A stretch of DNA of 64,000 nucleotides from Devosia equisanguinis (GTDB lineage Bacteria > Pseudomonadota > Alphaproteobacteria > Rhizobiales > Devosiaceae). The DNA lies in assembly GCF_900631955.1 (NCBI RefSeq), contig NZ_UZWD01000004.1, positions 1-64,000 of the forward strand, written 5' to 3'. Shown piece by piece: positions 43,867 to 54,013 of this stretch. The position numbers and the translations under genes were made by a program. Each line of letters starts with the position of its first letter. Within the stretch, counting starts at the first letter, position 1. Under the pieces are notes generated by a model. It saw only the letters and a list, made by a program, of their open reading frames with translations. It was not told where the DNA came from and searched no databases.

Positions 43867-44056
43867 CGGTCTGCGCAAAGAGGAGTATGGTACGCACTCG
43901 CTCCGGCGCACCAAGGCCTCACTCATCTACAAGGCAACCGGCAATCTCCGCGCCGTGCAAATCCTTCTTGGCCATACCAAGATCGAGAACACGGTCCGCT
44001 ACCTGGGCGTCGATGTTGAGGACGCACTGGAACTGGCGGAGCACACAGTAGTCTGA
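43853..44056 (+). pseudogene. Truncated tyrosine recombinase, C-terminal 67 codons
   Basis: The frame reads WLTAIGLRKEEYGTHSLRR and continues to EDALELAEHTVV before TGA, aligning without gaps to residues 144-210 of the recombinase at 3458-4090; by my count 56 of 67 residues are identical. It retains H..R, the LLGH histidine and the tyrosine but lacks the first arginine and lysine, so it is inactive. Homology starts abruptly at the Trp codon, marking a recombination junction. Confidence 0.88.
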
Positions 44057-44190
44057 CGATCAGCGGTCCCACCGCAGGTGAGGCCGCACGAGAGGACACC
44101 GAGGGAACATCTTGGTTCGATCGCCGGAACCGGCCGGTCAGCAATCACACGATCGCGCCCTGTCCAGGAGTACATCCGGATCATCGTCGA

Positions 44191-44210
44191 TGCGCCCCAT
44201 TTTGGTCGGC
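44191..44210 (+). repeat. Diverged copy of dispersed intergenic repeat
   Basis: TGCGCCCCATTTTGGTCGGC matches the core at its left half and diverges on the right. It lies between the integrase remnant and the IS3 remnant. Confidence 0.45.
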
Positions 44211-44508
44211 GGTGCGGGACTACAAAGCTCCGCAAAGGTTTCATCAGGGCATGCTTGTCACCTGACTTACGAGCGTTCGGTAGGCCAGCAGACCCCGCGC
44301 GATCTTGGGGTCCTCTGCTCCATCGACGTGACGCCCGCTGTGGTCGGCATACCGCTCGATATCGCTTTCCCGACAAGTGCCGGTCTGAACCTCATGGACC
44401 TGTATTTGAGATGGCCCGAGGCTCGCGAGGGCATGTAGCGTCCCGGCAGGAACGTCTATGTCCGGCGTCAGCACTGACGCCAGCACCATCTTGGCCTTGT
44501 TGCCCGAA

Positions 44509-44592
44509 TGGATCGAAGACTACTGTGAGGTCCACCCGCACTCCGGGCTCAAGTTCCGTTCACCACGCGAGTTCCTGCGCCTCAGTGCCTAA
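44509..44592 (+). pseudogene. IS3-family transposase, C-terminal remnant
   Basis: 27 codons reading WIEDYCEVHPHSGLKFRSPR then EFLRLSA before TAA. This is the terminal signature of IS3-family (IS2-like group) OrfB transposases, which end ..HSGLKMRSPREF... No DDE core remains upstream. Confidence 0.8.
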
Positions 44593-44606
44593 ACCCAACC
44601 GCCGCC

Positions 44607-44764
44607 TGTCCGGTGAAAAGGGGTCCACTCCAGCGATCTCAAGGTGCCCCGGTAGTCCGTTTGTCACTAGTACTGTTTGGCTTCGGGCTCAATGAACAAC
44701 GCGGGGCACGTACCTGTGCCTTATCGGCTATGCCGGCTGTCCGGTCAAAATGGGGTGCACTCCA
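44607..44764 (+). mobile_element. Two IS3-type terminal sequences in direct orientation
   Basis: TGTCCGGTGAAAAGGGGT at 44607 and TGTCCGGTCAAAATGGGGT at 44738 are near-identical over about 26 bases and start 131 bases apart in the same orientation. Both look like right ends of an IS3-family element and suggest two nested or sequential insertions, now decayed. Confidence 0.5.
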
Positions 44765-44797
44765 CACGCCAACGAACGATTTCGACGCAACCACATC

Positions 44798-45892
44798 CTA
44801 AGATGACGCTTCCGCAGTAAAGATCGACGAAAACGGCAAGCTGGCCGCGCCGATGGCTTCTGGCATTGGGCTTATGGTGCTGGAGAAGATCGGCAAGGAT
44901 GGCGATCGCGCGCGTAGTCCTGCGCACACCTTTTGGCAGAGCTCGACTGGGATGAAGGAAGCGAAGACGGCACCCTCTAACTGAACGAACTGGGCGACGG
45001 CCTGCACAGCTGTCGTAATCTCGTCGACTATGTCCGCCTGCCAAGTCGATTCCACATCTCCAAGATCGGGCCAGCCCTCGTGGCTCCATATCGTGTCAGT
45101 GGAGAGGCCCTTGCCAGCTAGTGCACGCTCCAGTGCGGCGACGCCCACATCGAAATTGACCGGCGAGTTGCCCTTGTGAATGCGGTGATTGAGGACAAGT
45201 CGACCGTGCAGACGCTCTCCAAGGTAGAAGTACATGTAGTCCGATAGCTGCTTGGTGGCACCGAACATGCTCTCACCACTCGCTGCTGCCGCTATATCAT
45301 TCTGCACAAAGACGGGCACGTCTATCTGTACCTCTATTTCAGCCTGGAGAGCTTTGAAAAAATCGTCTTCTGCTGCTTCCGAGCGCTGATCGTGGGGTAG
45401 GGCAAGGCCAACCCCAGCCAGACGTGGTCTAGCATTCTCGGGTACGATCTCCACGGCCCGACGTATCGTGTCCAAGAATTCCGAATGGTTTCCATCCCGC
45501 TTGTCCGGATTTGAAAGCCGCTCGTGAAAGCGGGTCTTCCCACCAAGATCCACAAGGACCACCTCGGTCCGCTTTGGCCCGACGCTTACTCCGATCGAAA
45601 ACGCGCCCTCTGGGTTCAACGCGAGGGGCACGGTGGGCGGACCGACCCGGCCTTTTTGGGCTGCACCCTTAGAAACAAGCCCTTCCTGCTCTAAAGAGCG
45701 AACCAACACCGAAATTGTCTGCGCCGACAATCCCGTACGCTCACCCATTTCTACACGAGTGATTGCGTCTTTCTGCAGCAGCAAGGACAGCACCAGACGC
45801 TCATTGTAGCTGCGCACGCTCCCCGAATTGAGGCCCGTGGCGCGATCCGCGATACGCAGCGGATTGGGCGGTGCGAAGCGCATGTCAGGCAT
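44798..45892 (-). CDS. ROK-family transcriptional regulator
   Basis: 364 residues. The N-terminal winged helix (about 28-95; ITRVEMGERTGLSAQTISVLVRSLEQEGLV as a landmark) precedes a ROK domain with the sugar/ATP-like fold (SIGVSVGPKRTEVVLVDLGG, then VFVQNDIAAAASGE). The zinc-binding cysteine cluster of ROK kinases (CxCGxxGC) is absent, so it is a sensor, not a kinase. It follows the SGNH hydrolase gene by 51 bases on the same strand and is divergent from the sugar ABC operon it probably represses. Confidence 0.9.
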   Translation of the reverse strand: MPDMRFAPPNPLRIADRATGLNSGSVRSYNERLVLSLLLQKDAITRVEMGERTGLSAQTISVLVRSLEQEGLVSKGAAQKGRVGPPTVPLALNPEGAFSIGVSVGPKRTEVVLVDLGGKTRFHERLSNPDKRDGNHSEFLDTIRRAVEIVPENARPRLAGVGLALPHDQRSEAAEDDFFKALQAEIEVQIDVPVFVQNDIAAAASGESMFGATKQLSDYMYFYLGERLHGRLVLNHRIHKGNSPVNFDVGVAALERALAGKGLSTDTIWSHEGWPDLGDVESTWQADIVDEITTAVQAVAQFVQLEGAVFASFIPVELCQKVCAGLRARSPSLPIFSSTISPMPEAIGAASLPFSSIFTAEASS

Positions 45893-45943
45893 GGAAGGAA
45901 AACTCTCTCATGGTTAGTTCGACACCCCGCAGTTGCCAGCTGT

Positions 45944-46585
45944 TCACTTCCATCCGATTGCCTCAACTTCTCTGGCAAGCGCCGTTCCGAGCGCTTCATG
46001 CGCCACTTCATCGATGTGGAAGCCGTCCCTTGGGTCGCAGCTACAGACCGATCCGGCATCAAAGAAGTGAACTTCAAGAGAATCGGCAACGATCTCGAAC
46101 TGAAGGGCAAGCTCGTGCGACTTCGCCTGCGCACCCTTAAAAATCTGCTCCCACTGCTTGATATCGTCGCGCATAGGGGGAGGAGAGACTACCATGATCT
46201 CGGGCTGTTTACCCTCGGGGCCAGGTGAGAGCTCTCTGATGTCATGGATGAGACACCCGATACCCATCGCAACCTCGGACGCTGGCTGACTGAACCGTGC
46301 TTTCAGATCGTTCGTCCCGAGCATCAGGATGATCAGATCAAGAGGCGCATGGCTCATAAGGCATGGCCTGAGATAGGTTCGGCCGTTTTTGAGGGCGCCT
46401 TCTATCGGATCATCACGGACTGTGGTTCTGCCACTTAGCCCTTCTTCGATCACATGCCAGGAGGGGCCAAGCTCCCGCGCCAGAACGCCACCCCACCTTT
46501 GCGGGAAGGGGTAGCGGCTCGTGGGTAAGCCACCAGGAACTTGGCCATGCGTATTCGAGTCACCGAAGCACAGGACGGTGTGCAT
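45944..46585 (-). CDS. SGNH/GDSL hydrolase (MsAcT-like paralogue)
   Basis: 213 residues. The block I Ser10 lies in CFGDSNTHG, block III is LGTNDLKARF, and Asp187/His190 in RDGFHID complete the triad. It is related across its length to the hydrolase at 51484 (VIEEGLSGRTT, DDP, LPLDLI-like core) but has a different entrance loop (QVPGGLPTS). It probably removes acyl groups from the sugar-like substrate of the adjacent ABC importer. It is the first gene of a two-gene operon with the ROK regulator. Confidence 0.87.
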   Translation of the reverse strand: MHTVLCFGDSNTHGQVPGGLPTSRYPFPQRWGGVLARELGPSWHVIEEGLSGRTTVRDDPIEGALKNGRTYLRPCLMSHAPLDLIILMLGTNDLKARFSQPASEVAMGIGCLIHDIRELSPGPEGKQPEIMVVSPPPMRDDIKQWEQIFKGAQAKSHELALQFEIVADSLEVHFFDAGSVCSCDPRDGFHIDEVAHEALGTALAREVEAIGWK

Positions 46586-46881
46586 GTTTCCTCCCTAGGT
46601 TGTGTGCGCTCGCTGCCCAAAGATGCCACTAGCCACTGCTCTCGAACAAGCCGAGAATTGGTCATTCACTCTGAATAACTATTGACGCATGTGGTTGCTC
46701 GTGTTCTTTATCGGCTGTGGGGGAGGTCCCGTGACATCGCTATTCATCGCCCAATCACCAGCAAATTGGTGGCCGGCGAAGCCTTGCTCGGACTTACCCC
46801 AGGCATTGTGCCGAAACGTCGGCGGGTTGCGACCGTATCGGGCGGAGCAACTGGAGGACATGCCCGATGGAGGAGAACATG
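46586..46881. promoter_or_regulatory. Divergent control region of the sugar/SGNH locus
   Basis: About 295 bases between the leftward hydrolase-ROK pair and the rightward ABC operon. TTGACG (46682-46687) is a candidate -35 for the rightward operon, but the -10 is unclear (TTTATC, 19 bases away). The ROK operator should be here; no single convincing dyad was found. Confidence 0.4.
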
Positions 46882-47952
46882 ATGAAACTGCATAATGCGG
46901 CGTCGCTCTGCGCATTGATGATCGCTGCCGGTCTCTCGTTTCCGGCACTGGCTCAGGACGTCGAGCTCATGAAGGGCGTGACGCCCGCCGAAGGCGACAA
47001 CCCGCTCACCGAGGCTGGTGCTTTCCAAAAGGACTGCGGCTGGACTATTGGCATGAGCTACTTCGGCGTCAATGCGAATACCTGGACCGTCCAGGTGGCC
47101 CATGAAGCCGAGGCGGCAGCTGACGCAAACGACTGTATTGAAAAGTTCATTCAGCTCGATGCTGGACTGGACCAGAAGAAGCAAGTTGCGGATATCGAGG
47201 ACCTGATCGCACAAGGCGTCGATGCCATTATCGTCCAGCCAGTAACGTCCACATCAGCCGATGCTTCCATTGAGAAGGCCGTCGCCGCTGGCATTCCGGT
47301 GGTGTTACACACCGGCCGAATTGAGACTGACGCTTTCACCACTGAAATTCAGGGTGGTGCCGAGCACTTCGGCAAGGTCATGGGCGACTGGCTCGTTGAC
47401 ACCGTCGGCAACGATGGCAGGATTTGGGTCCTTCGCGGATTGGCCGGCCACCCGGAAGATACGAACCGCTACAATGGTCTTGTTCAGGCCCTCGAAGGCA
47501 CGAATGTTCAGATCATCGCCGAAGACCATGGTGACTGGCAGTACGACAAGGCCAAGAGCCTCTGCGAGACCCTCTATCTAAGCAATCCTGACGTGGATGG
47601 CATCTGGTCTTCTGGTGCCGATATGACCCGTGCTTGCGTTGACGTCTTCAAGCAGTTTGGCGCGGAGATTCCACCTATTAGCGGGGAAGGCAACAATGGC
47701 TATTTCGGCCAGTGGATCGCCGACGGATTCCAGTCGATCTCGCCTGAATATGGTCCCAATCAGGGTGCCGCAGGCGTCCGGGCTGCTGTCGCGCTGCTTG
47801 AAGGCAAGCAGCTCTACAAGAGCTACAATTACAATCCGCCGGGGCTGGATCTCGAAGCCGCCAAGCAGCTTTACCGCGATGATCTGTCGGCCAACGTTTG
47901 GTGGCCCTCCGAGCTGACAGAAGAGCAGCTGCAGGAATTCTACGGGAAATGA
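46882..47952 (+). CDS. Ribose-type ABC transporter substrate-binding protein
   Basis: 356 residues from ATG 46882, chosen because GGAGGAG at 46869-46875 is well spaced for it; in-frame ATGs at 46867 and 46879 are possible. Signal peptide about 1-24 (FPALAQ). Type 1 periplasmic fold (IGMSYFGVNANTWTVQV, LIAQGVDAIIVQPV, GIPVVLHTG). The ligand should be a sugar or sugar-like compound. A GC hairpin separates it from the ATPase gene. Confidence 0.92.
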   Translation: MKLHNAASLCALMIAAGLSFPALAQDVELMKGVTPAEGDNPLTEAGAFQKDCGWTIGMSYFGVNANTWTVQVAHEAEAAADANDCIEKFIQLDAGLDQKKQVADIEDLIAQGVDAIIVQPVTSTSADASIEKAVAAGIPVVLHTGRIETDAFTTEIQGGAEHFGKVMGDWLVDTVGNDGRIWVLRGLAGHPEDTNRYNGLVQALEGTNVQIIAEDHGDWQYDKAKSLCETLYLSNPDVDGIWSSGADMTRACVDVFKQFGAEIPPISGEGNNGYFGQWIADGFQSISPEYGPNQGAAGVRAAVALLEGKQLYKSYNYNPPGLDLEAAKQLYRDDLSANVWWPSELTEEQLQEFYGK

Positions 47953-47959
47953 TTTCTAG

Positions 47960-47988
47960 CGCCGGCCGGGGCGAACCTTCGGCCGGCG
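47960..47988 (+). terminator. GC hairpin between substrate-binding protein and ATPase
   Basis: CGCCGGCCG (47960-47968) pairs with CGGCCGGCG (47980-47988) around an 11-base loop. No U-run follows; probably an RNA stabiliser or partial attenuator. Confidence 0.55.
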
Positions 47989-48006
47989 TACTCTAGGGAG
48001 GCGGCT

Positions 48007-49506
<1,500 letters not shown>

Positions 49507-50478
49507 GTGACTAACATGAAGACTACGGTCAACCGCTTTTGGATCGGTGCCCAGAGCCGTCAGGGCCTGTGGCTACTGCCGCTCCTGATCGTTGCCGCGA
49601 TGGTTCTGACGTTGACAGTTGGAACCAGTCAATTCCTTCGGCCAGAGAACCTGTTCAACCTTGTCGCGCAGGCTATGCCGCTGATGATAACAGCCATTGG
49701 TCAGCTGTTTGTGGTGCTCGTCGGAGGTCTCGATCTCTCGGTGGGATCGGTGATCAGCTTCACTACCGCGGTTCTTGCGATCGGCGGGCCGGGCTATCTT
49801 CTTATCCCTAGCGCAATTGCTTTGGCGGCCCTCGTCGGAGCCACGAACGGGCTTGTTATTACCCGCTTCAATGTCCATCCGATCATCGCCACCTTGGGCA
49901 TGCAATACGTCCTGCTCGGCGTAACGCGCATTCTGCGCCCAACGTCGGGCGGTACAGTCCCCGAAATCGTCATCAGCTCTGTGTCCGGCAACATCCTCGG
50001 CATCCCGATGCCCATCTTTTGGGGCGCTGCCGTGATCTTCATCGCCTGGAAGCTTCTATATGGGTCTCGGTTTGGACTTCATCTGTTCGCTATTGGCGGT
50101 GGAAGCGCTGCAGGCAGCGAGGATGCGGCGCGTAATTTCGGGCTCGCGGTGAAGCGCAACATTGTGTTGGCCTATGTCGCCTCGTCCTGCTTCGCCGCCC
50201 TTGCTGGCATCTTCCTGGCCGGCCGCATTGTTTCCGGTGATCCCAATGTTGGGCTTCTTTTTGAGCTGGATGCAATCACCGCGGTGGCGATTGGCGGCAC
50301 CCAGCTCTCAGGCGGAGTCGGGAGCCTGCATGGTACCGTCATTGGCGCATTAGTTCTGGCACTCCTCGCCAACGGCATGAACCTTCTCAACATTTCGCCC
50401 TTCATCCAGACCGCGATCAAGGGAGCCATTCTCCTCTTGGTCGTCGGTACACAGACCCGCAAGCGGACGGGGCTGTAA
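49507..50478 (+). CDS. Ribose-type ABC permease 1
   Basis: 323 residues from GTG 49507 immediately after the ATPase stop; ATG 49516 is an alternative. About eight to ten hydrophobic helices of the RbsC family (LVGGLDLSVGSVISF; AVAIGGTQLSGGVGSLHGT near 260). Forms a heterodimer with the next permease. Confidence 0.92.
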   Translation: MTNMKTTVNRFWIGAQSRQGLWLLPLLIVAAMVLTLTVGTSQFLRPENLFNLVAQAMPLMITAIGQLFVVLVGGLDLSVGSVISFTTAVLAIGGPGYLLIPSAIALAALVGATNGLVITRFNVHPIIATLGMQYVLLGVTRILRPTSGGTVPEIVISSVSGNILGIPMPIFWGAAVIFIAWKLLYGSRFGLHLFAIGGGSAAGSEDAARNFGLAVKRNIVLAYVASSCFAALAGIFLAGRIVSGDPNVGLLFELDAITAVAIGGTQLSGGVGSLHGTVIGALVLALLANGMNLLNISPFIQTAIKGAILLLVVGTQTRKRTGL

Positions 50479-50480
50479 AC

Positions 50481-51464
50481 ATGATCGACAGCATATTGAA
50501 CTCCCTGGGTAAGAACCAGTCGCGTCGCGGTTGGGCCGAACGCCTAATGCGGATTCCTCCAGCCTACATCGTCTTTGTTGTCCTTCTGGCCGTCCTCTGG
50601 TTCACCAGGCCGAACATGTTCAACCTGAACGTGATGGGCGTATTCTTCCGACAAGTTGCTCCCCTCGGCGTTGTGGTCCTGGGGCAGATGCTAGTCATGC
50701 GCGTCAAGAGCATCGACCTTTCTTCCGGCGGCGTCATTCTGCTCATCAACTACTTCATTTCCTCGGGGACGTTTCCTGACGCGCATCCGGCATTCTTCGT
50801 TGCTTTGGCGCTGGCTACGGGGACCGCAGTTGGGTTCTTCAACGGCTTCATGGTCGCCAAGCGGCGCGTATCGGCTGTCATTGTCACACTAGCGGTCAGC
50901 ATCGTCCTTGTGGGCCTCGTTCAGTATCTCTCAAGCGGCAAGCCCCCCGGCGATGTGCCCGAATATTTCAACCATCTGTTCAATACGAGTTTTGGTCCGG
51001 TGCCAGCACCAGTACTCTTCTGGGCCGTGCTGACGGCGATCATGGCCGGTTTCATGTCCCTAACTGTTTTCGGTCGCTTTGTAACGTCCGTGGGGGAAAG
51101 CCCGGAAGCCGCCCACTTCTCTGGCGTGCCCGTCGAACGGACGGTGATGCTCGCGCATACCCTGGCTGGCTTTATCGCGGGGATCGCCGCGCTTGTTCAA
51201 ACTGCTTCGATCGCCGTGGGCAGCGTGCGCGTTGGCCTAGATCTGCCCATTCTGGCCGTCGCCGCCACCATCCTGGGTGGAGTCGTGTTTGGACGGGGGG
51301 AGGGTGGAGTATGGGGGCCGTTTTTCGGTGTGCTGTCTTTCGCCCTGCTCTTCGTCGTGATGACGACGCTGGGCGTCGGCGATCCCGGCCGGCTCATCGC
51401 ACAGGGCTTAATCATCATGCTTGCAGCCATTTTCTATGGCGTCGCTGCAAAACGCACCAACTGA
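50481..51464 (+). CDS. Ribose-type ABC permease 2
   Basis: 327 residues, RbsC family (MRVKSIDLSSGGVILL, then AATILGGVVFGRGEGGVWG). It starts two bases after permease 1. Two different permeases are typical of heterodimeric carriers for pentoses, autoinducer-2 or polyols. Confidence 0.92.
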   Translation: MIDSILNSLGKNQSRRGWAERLMRIPPAYIVFVVLLAVLWFTRPNMFNLNVMGVFFRQVAPLGVVVLGQMLVMRVKSIDLSSGGVILLINYFISSGTFPDAHPAFFVALALATGTAVGFFNGFMVAKRRVSAVIVTLAVSIVLVGLVQYLSSGKPPGDVPEYFNHLFNTSFGPVPAPVLFWAVLTAIMAGFMSLTVFGRFVTSVGESPEAAHFSGVPVERTVMLAHTLAGFIAGIAALVQTASIAVGSVRVGLDLPILAVAATILGGVVFGRGEGGVWGPFFGVLSFALLFVVMTTLGVGDPGRLIAQGLIIMLAAIFYGVAAKRTN

Positions 51465-51483
51465 AGAGTATGAGGAGGCATCT

Positions 51484-52176
51484 ATGTCAGAAACGAAGTC
51501 CATTTTGTGCTTTGGCGATTCCCTTACCTGGGGCTGGATACCTGTCGACGAAGGCTCGCCGACGGTGAGGTATCCGTTCGCACAGCGATGGACTGGCGCA
51601 ATGGCAACCGCGCTTGGCCAGGGCTATCAGATCATCGAAGAGGGCCTGAGCGCCCGCACGACATCTGCCGACGATCCGAACGACAACCGGTTGAACGGCA
51701 GTCAGTATCTTCCAGCGGCCTTGGCGAGCCATCTGCCGCTCGATCTGGTCATCATCCTGCTCGGCACCAACGATACCAAGCCGTTCTTTAATCGAACCCC
51801 TTACGACATCGCCTATGGCATGGCCAAGTTGGTCGGGCAGGTGCTGACAAGTGCAGGCGGCGTCGGCACACCTTATCCTGCACCGAAATGCCTTGTCATT
51901 GCTCCACCGCCGTTGACACCCATGCCCCATCCTTACTTTGAAGGCATGTTCGGCGGCGCCCATGCCAAGTCCAAGGAACTAGGCAAGGAATATGCAGCCA
52001 TGGCCGACTTCATGAAGGTCGATTTCCTAGACGCTGGAACGGTCATCACCACAGACGGCTGCGACGGCATTCATTTCACGGCCCAAAACAATCTCGACCT
52101 CGGTCGCGCTGTTGCTGACAAGGTCAAGGAGATCCTCATTCGCGAACAACGCGTAGCCGCTAGAGCGGTCTCCTGA
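51484..52176 (+). CDS. SGNH hydrolase of the MsAcT acyltransferase/perhydrolase type
   Basis: 230 residues from ATG 51484 with AGGAGG upstream. CFGDSLTWGW carries Ser13 together with the tryptophans that make the hydrophobic entrance in Mycobacterium smegmatis MsAcT; IEEGLSARTT, LGTNDTK, LTSAGGVGT and DGCDGIHFT (Asp194, His197) follow the MsAcT pattern closely, and the triad spacing (13-194-197) is the same as 11-192-195 of MsAcT. MsAcT is an octameric arylesterase that transfers acyl groups in water and makes peracids. By context this enzyme should deacylate an imported sugar. It is the last gene of the ABC operon. Confidence 0.9.
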   Translation: MSETKSILCFGDSLTWGWIPVDEGSPTVRYPFAQRWTGAMATALGQGYQIIEEGLSARTTSADDPNDNRLNGSQYLPAALASHLPLDLVIILLGTNDTKPFFNRTPYDIAYGMAKLVGQVLTSAGGVGTPYPAPKCLVIAPPPLTPMPHPYFEGMFGGAHAKSKELGKEYAAMADFMKVDFLDAGTVITTDGCDGIHFTAQNNLDLGRAVADKVKEILIREQRVAARAVS

Positions 52177-52938
52177 CAAATTATGCAAGTACGTCCCGCG
52201 ACCGCGCCATGCGACCGTAGGACCACGAGGAGACACTAATATGCCATTTCCACGTTTGCGTGGATAACTGCTCCATTCCGGCGGGATTTTTCACCTAATC
52301 TCCCATCGGCCCGTCGGGATGGTTCATAGGTTTTCCAGGATTGGCCGAAGGGTCTTCTTGCCAGAATCATGCGAAAAGCATGGGGGTCCGTCGACTTCAT
52401 CGGTGAAGTCGAATGCTATTCGGTGCCGCGAGTTGACGCATGCGATGCTCGAACGACTGCACGTAGCCGGCTTGATCTCCGAAAATGCCGAGAAAGACCA
52501 GCTTCGATACCTCTACAACCAATGGCAGGTTCCAATGTATCGGCTGGACTTCAAGCCTATCCAGGTGCCACTCGAAGAACTTCGAGCAGCACAGGAAGCT
52601 GCATTGTGGAACGAGATCGGGTTTCTCGTTTGTTCGCGGGCGCACTGCTCGTCGCTTCCGCTTGCATGCCAGCTGCACTACTAGATCATAGCACAATCGG
52701 AGGTTTTCACACAGCCTCGGGTCGTGAGCCGCCGATCGGAAACGCGCCCCATTCCGGCCGCTCAGGTAGCTCTGGCGATTTCCCGAAAGCTGCCGTCGCC
52801 AAAACGTACGGCAGACGGCTCAAACGGGGTGGTGAGGGGACAGTCTGCATTTACTGATTGCTGCAGCCAAAAGCGGCCGCGATTAACCGCACTCTCCCTG
52901 TTGCGGTTATCGTCTTCTCGAAGCGAGGGAGAGGGACG
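52177..52938. other. Intergenic gap with one dispersed repeat and a coding-like relic
   Basis: About 760 bases. A short open frame at 52319-52684 (+) contains a protein-like stretch (ENAEKDQLRYLYNQWQVPMY) without a start or a known family; it may be a relic. A well-preserved dispersed repeat is at 52739-52764, and a partial core (CTCCATTCCGGCGGG) lies near 52270. Confidence 0.45.
52739..52764 (+). repeat. Copy of dispersed intergenic repeat (core)
   Basis: GCGCCCCATTCCGGCCGCTC is near-identical to the reference copy, followed after about 20 bases by GATTTCCCGAAAGCTGCCGT, the trailing element of the unit. Confidence 0.68.
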
Positions 52939-53674
52939 ATGCCCGGACTCTATGACGATGCTGACCTTTACGATCTCGTCTCACCCAGAGATGAATCAAT
53001 GGAACGCTTTTACGTCGACATCGCCGGCGGACCTGGCAGGACAGTGTTGGAACTGGCATGTGGATCAGGTCGGCTCACCATTCCTCTGACCGAAAGTGGT
53101 GCGCAGACTACTGGCGCAGACTTGTCCGAAATAATGATCGAAAAGGCTGAAAGCCGCGCCCTAACCCGGGGGCTCGACGTGCATTTCGTCAAACTCGATA
53201 TGCGGGACTTGGAGCTCAATGCGCTTTTCGACTGCGTCATCGTCGCCGCCAACTCTCTCCTGCACCTGCACACATCGGAGGATTTTGCGCGGGCATTCGC
53301 CGCCATTCGCCGCCACCTGGCTCCTGGCGGTCTCCTGGCCTTCGATATTTTTGTCCCGAGCGCTTACATGTTGAGCAGGCATCCCGATGAGCGCCAGCAC
53401 GTTGGCAAGTTCTCGCATAGCCTGCTCGGCGAAATCTCTGTTGAAGACGATCCGCTACAACCCCATCACGCAAGTAAGTCATGCCGACTGGTACTGGTCC
53501 ACCGTCACCGAACCCGAGTTTCGTCACACAAGCGTGGATATGCGGCAGATATACCCTCAGGAGTTACCACTCCTTCTTCAGCATAATGGCTTCGAGTTGC
53601 TGAGCAGATACGGGGACTTCGACAAAGTGGCATTCGATGTGGAGAACTGGCGTCAAGTCTGTCTATGCAGATAG
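52939..53674 (+). pseudogene. SAM-dependent methyltransferase broken by a frameshift
   Basis: The first frame (from ATG 52939 with GAGGGA upstream) gives a class I methyltransferase: motif I VLELACGSGRLTIPL, an acidic motif II (GADLSE), then DCVIVAANSLLHL. Near 53440-53460 the frame changes after GEISVED; the natural continuation IRYNPITQVSHADWYWST is found in the next frame and runs to the stop at 53672-53674. One extra base explains the shift. The SAM-binding half is intact, but the C-terminal half is lost in the zero frame. It is either a real pseudogene or a sequencing error. Confidence 0.8.
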
Positions 53675-54013
53675 CCTCGTATCGCCATTTGCCCAACTTC
53701 CGCTTCCGAGAATTCGCTTTGACGCTGCTTTCAGGCATTCGGGCAGCCTCGGACCGTCGTCTAATGCTCGGTCACGGGTACGACAACACCGAAGTCGGGC
53801 TGAGGCCCGGGACCGGCACTAGGGGTGCGCAATATTATTTCAACCCGTCCGAGCAATGAAGGAACCTGAACTTGGCGGCACCGGCGGATCGCCGTGGTGT
53901 CGCCACCGTGCGGGCAATGCCCCCCTCATTGTCGCTTGACGAAATTGAGAGCGTCCGGAATTGCTTTGATAGCAAAGAACCGTCGGCTAGTAGATGCACT
54001 GAGCGGCGCGATA
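53675..54013. other. Intergenic gap, nothing recognised
   Basis: About 340 bases between the methyltransferase and the convergent hydratase-like gene. No gene, repeat core or terminator was recognised. Confidence 0.4.

Larger units (their letters stand above)
44057..44797. other. Intergenic gap with IS3 remnant and one dispersed repeat
   Basis: About 740 bases without an intact gene: a dispersed repeat at 44191-44210, the IS3-family transposase tail at 44509-44592, and two IS-end-like sequences at 44607-44632 and 44738-44764. Confidence 0.55.

Noticed and set aside
44244-44489. Minus-strand open frame of 81 codons in the IS3 gap
   Set aside because: It looks protein-like in places but has no recognisable family, start signal or partner; possibly part of a dead element, not supported as a gene.
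44798-45892. Sugar kinase of the ROK family
   Set aside because: It has an N-terminal winged helix and lacks the zinc cysteine cluster; it is a regulator.
52319-52684. Plus-strand open frame of 121 codons
   Set aside because: Only a central 45-codon stretch looks coding; no ribosome site and no known family. Mentioned as a possible relic only.
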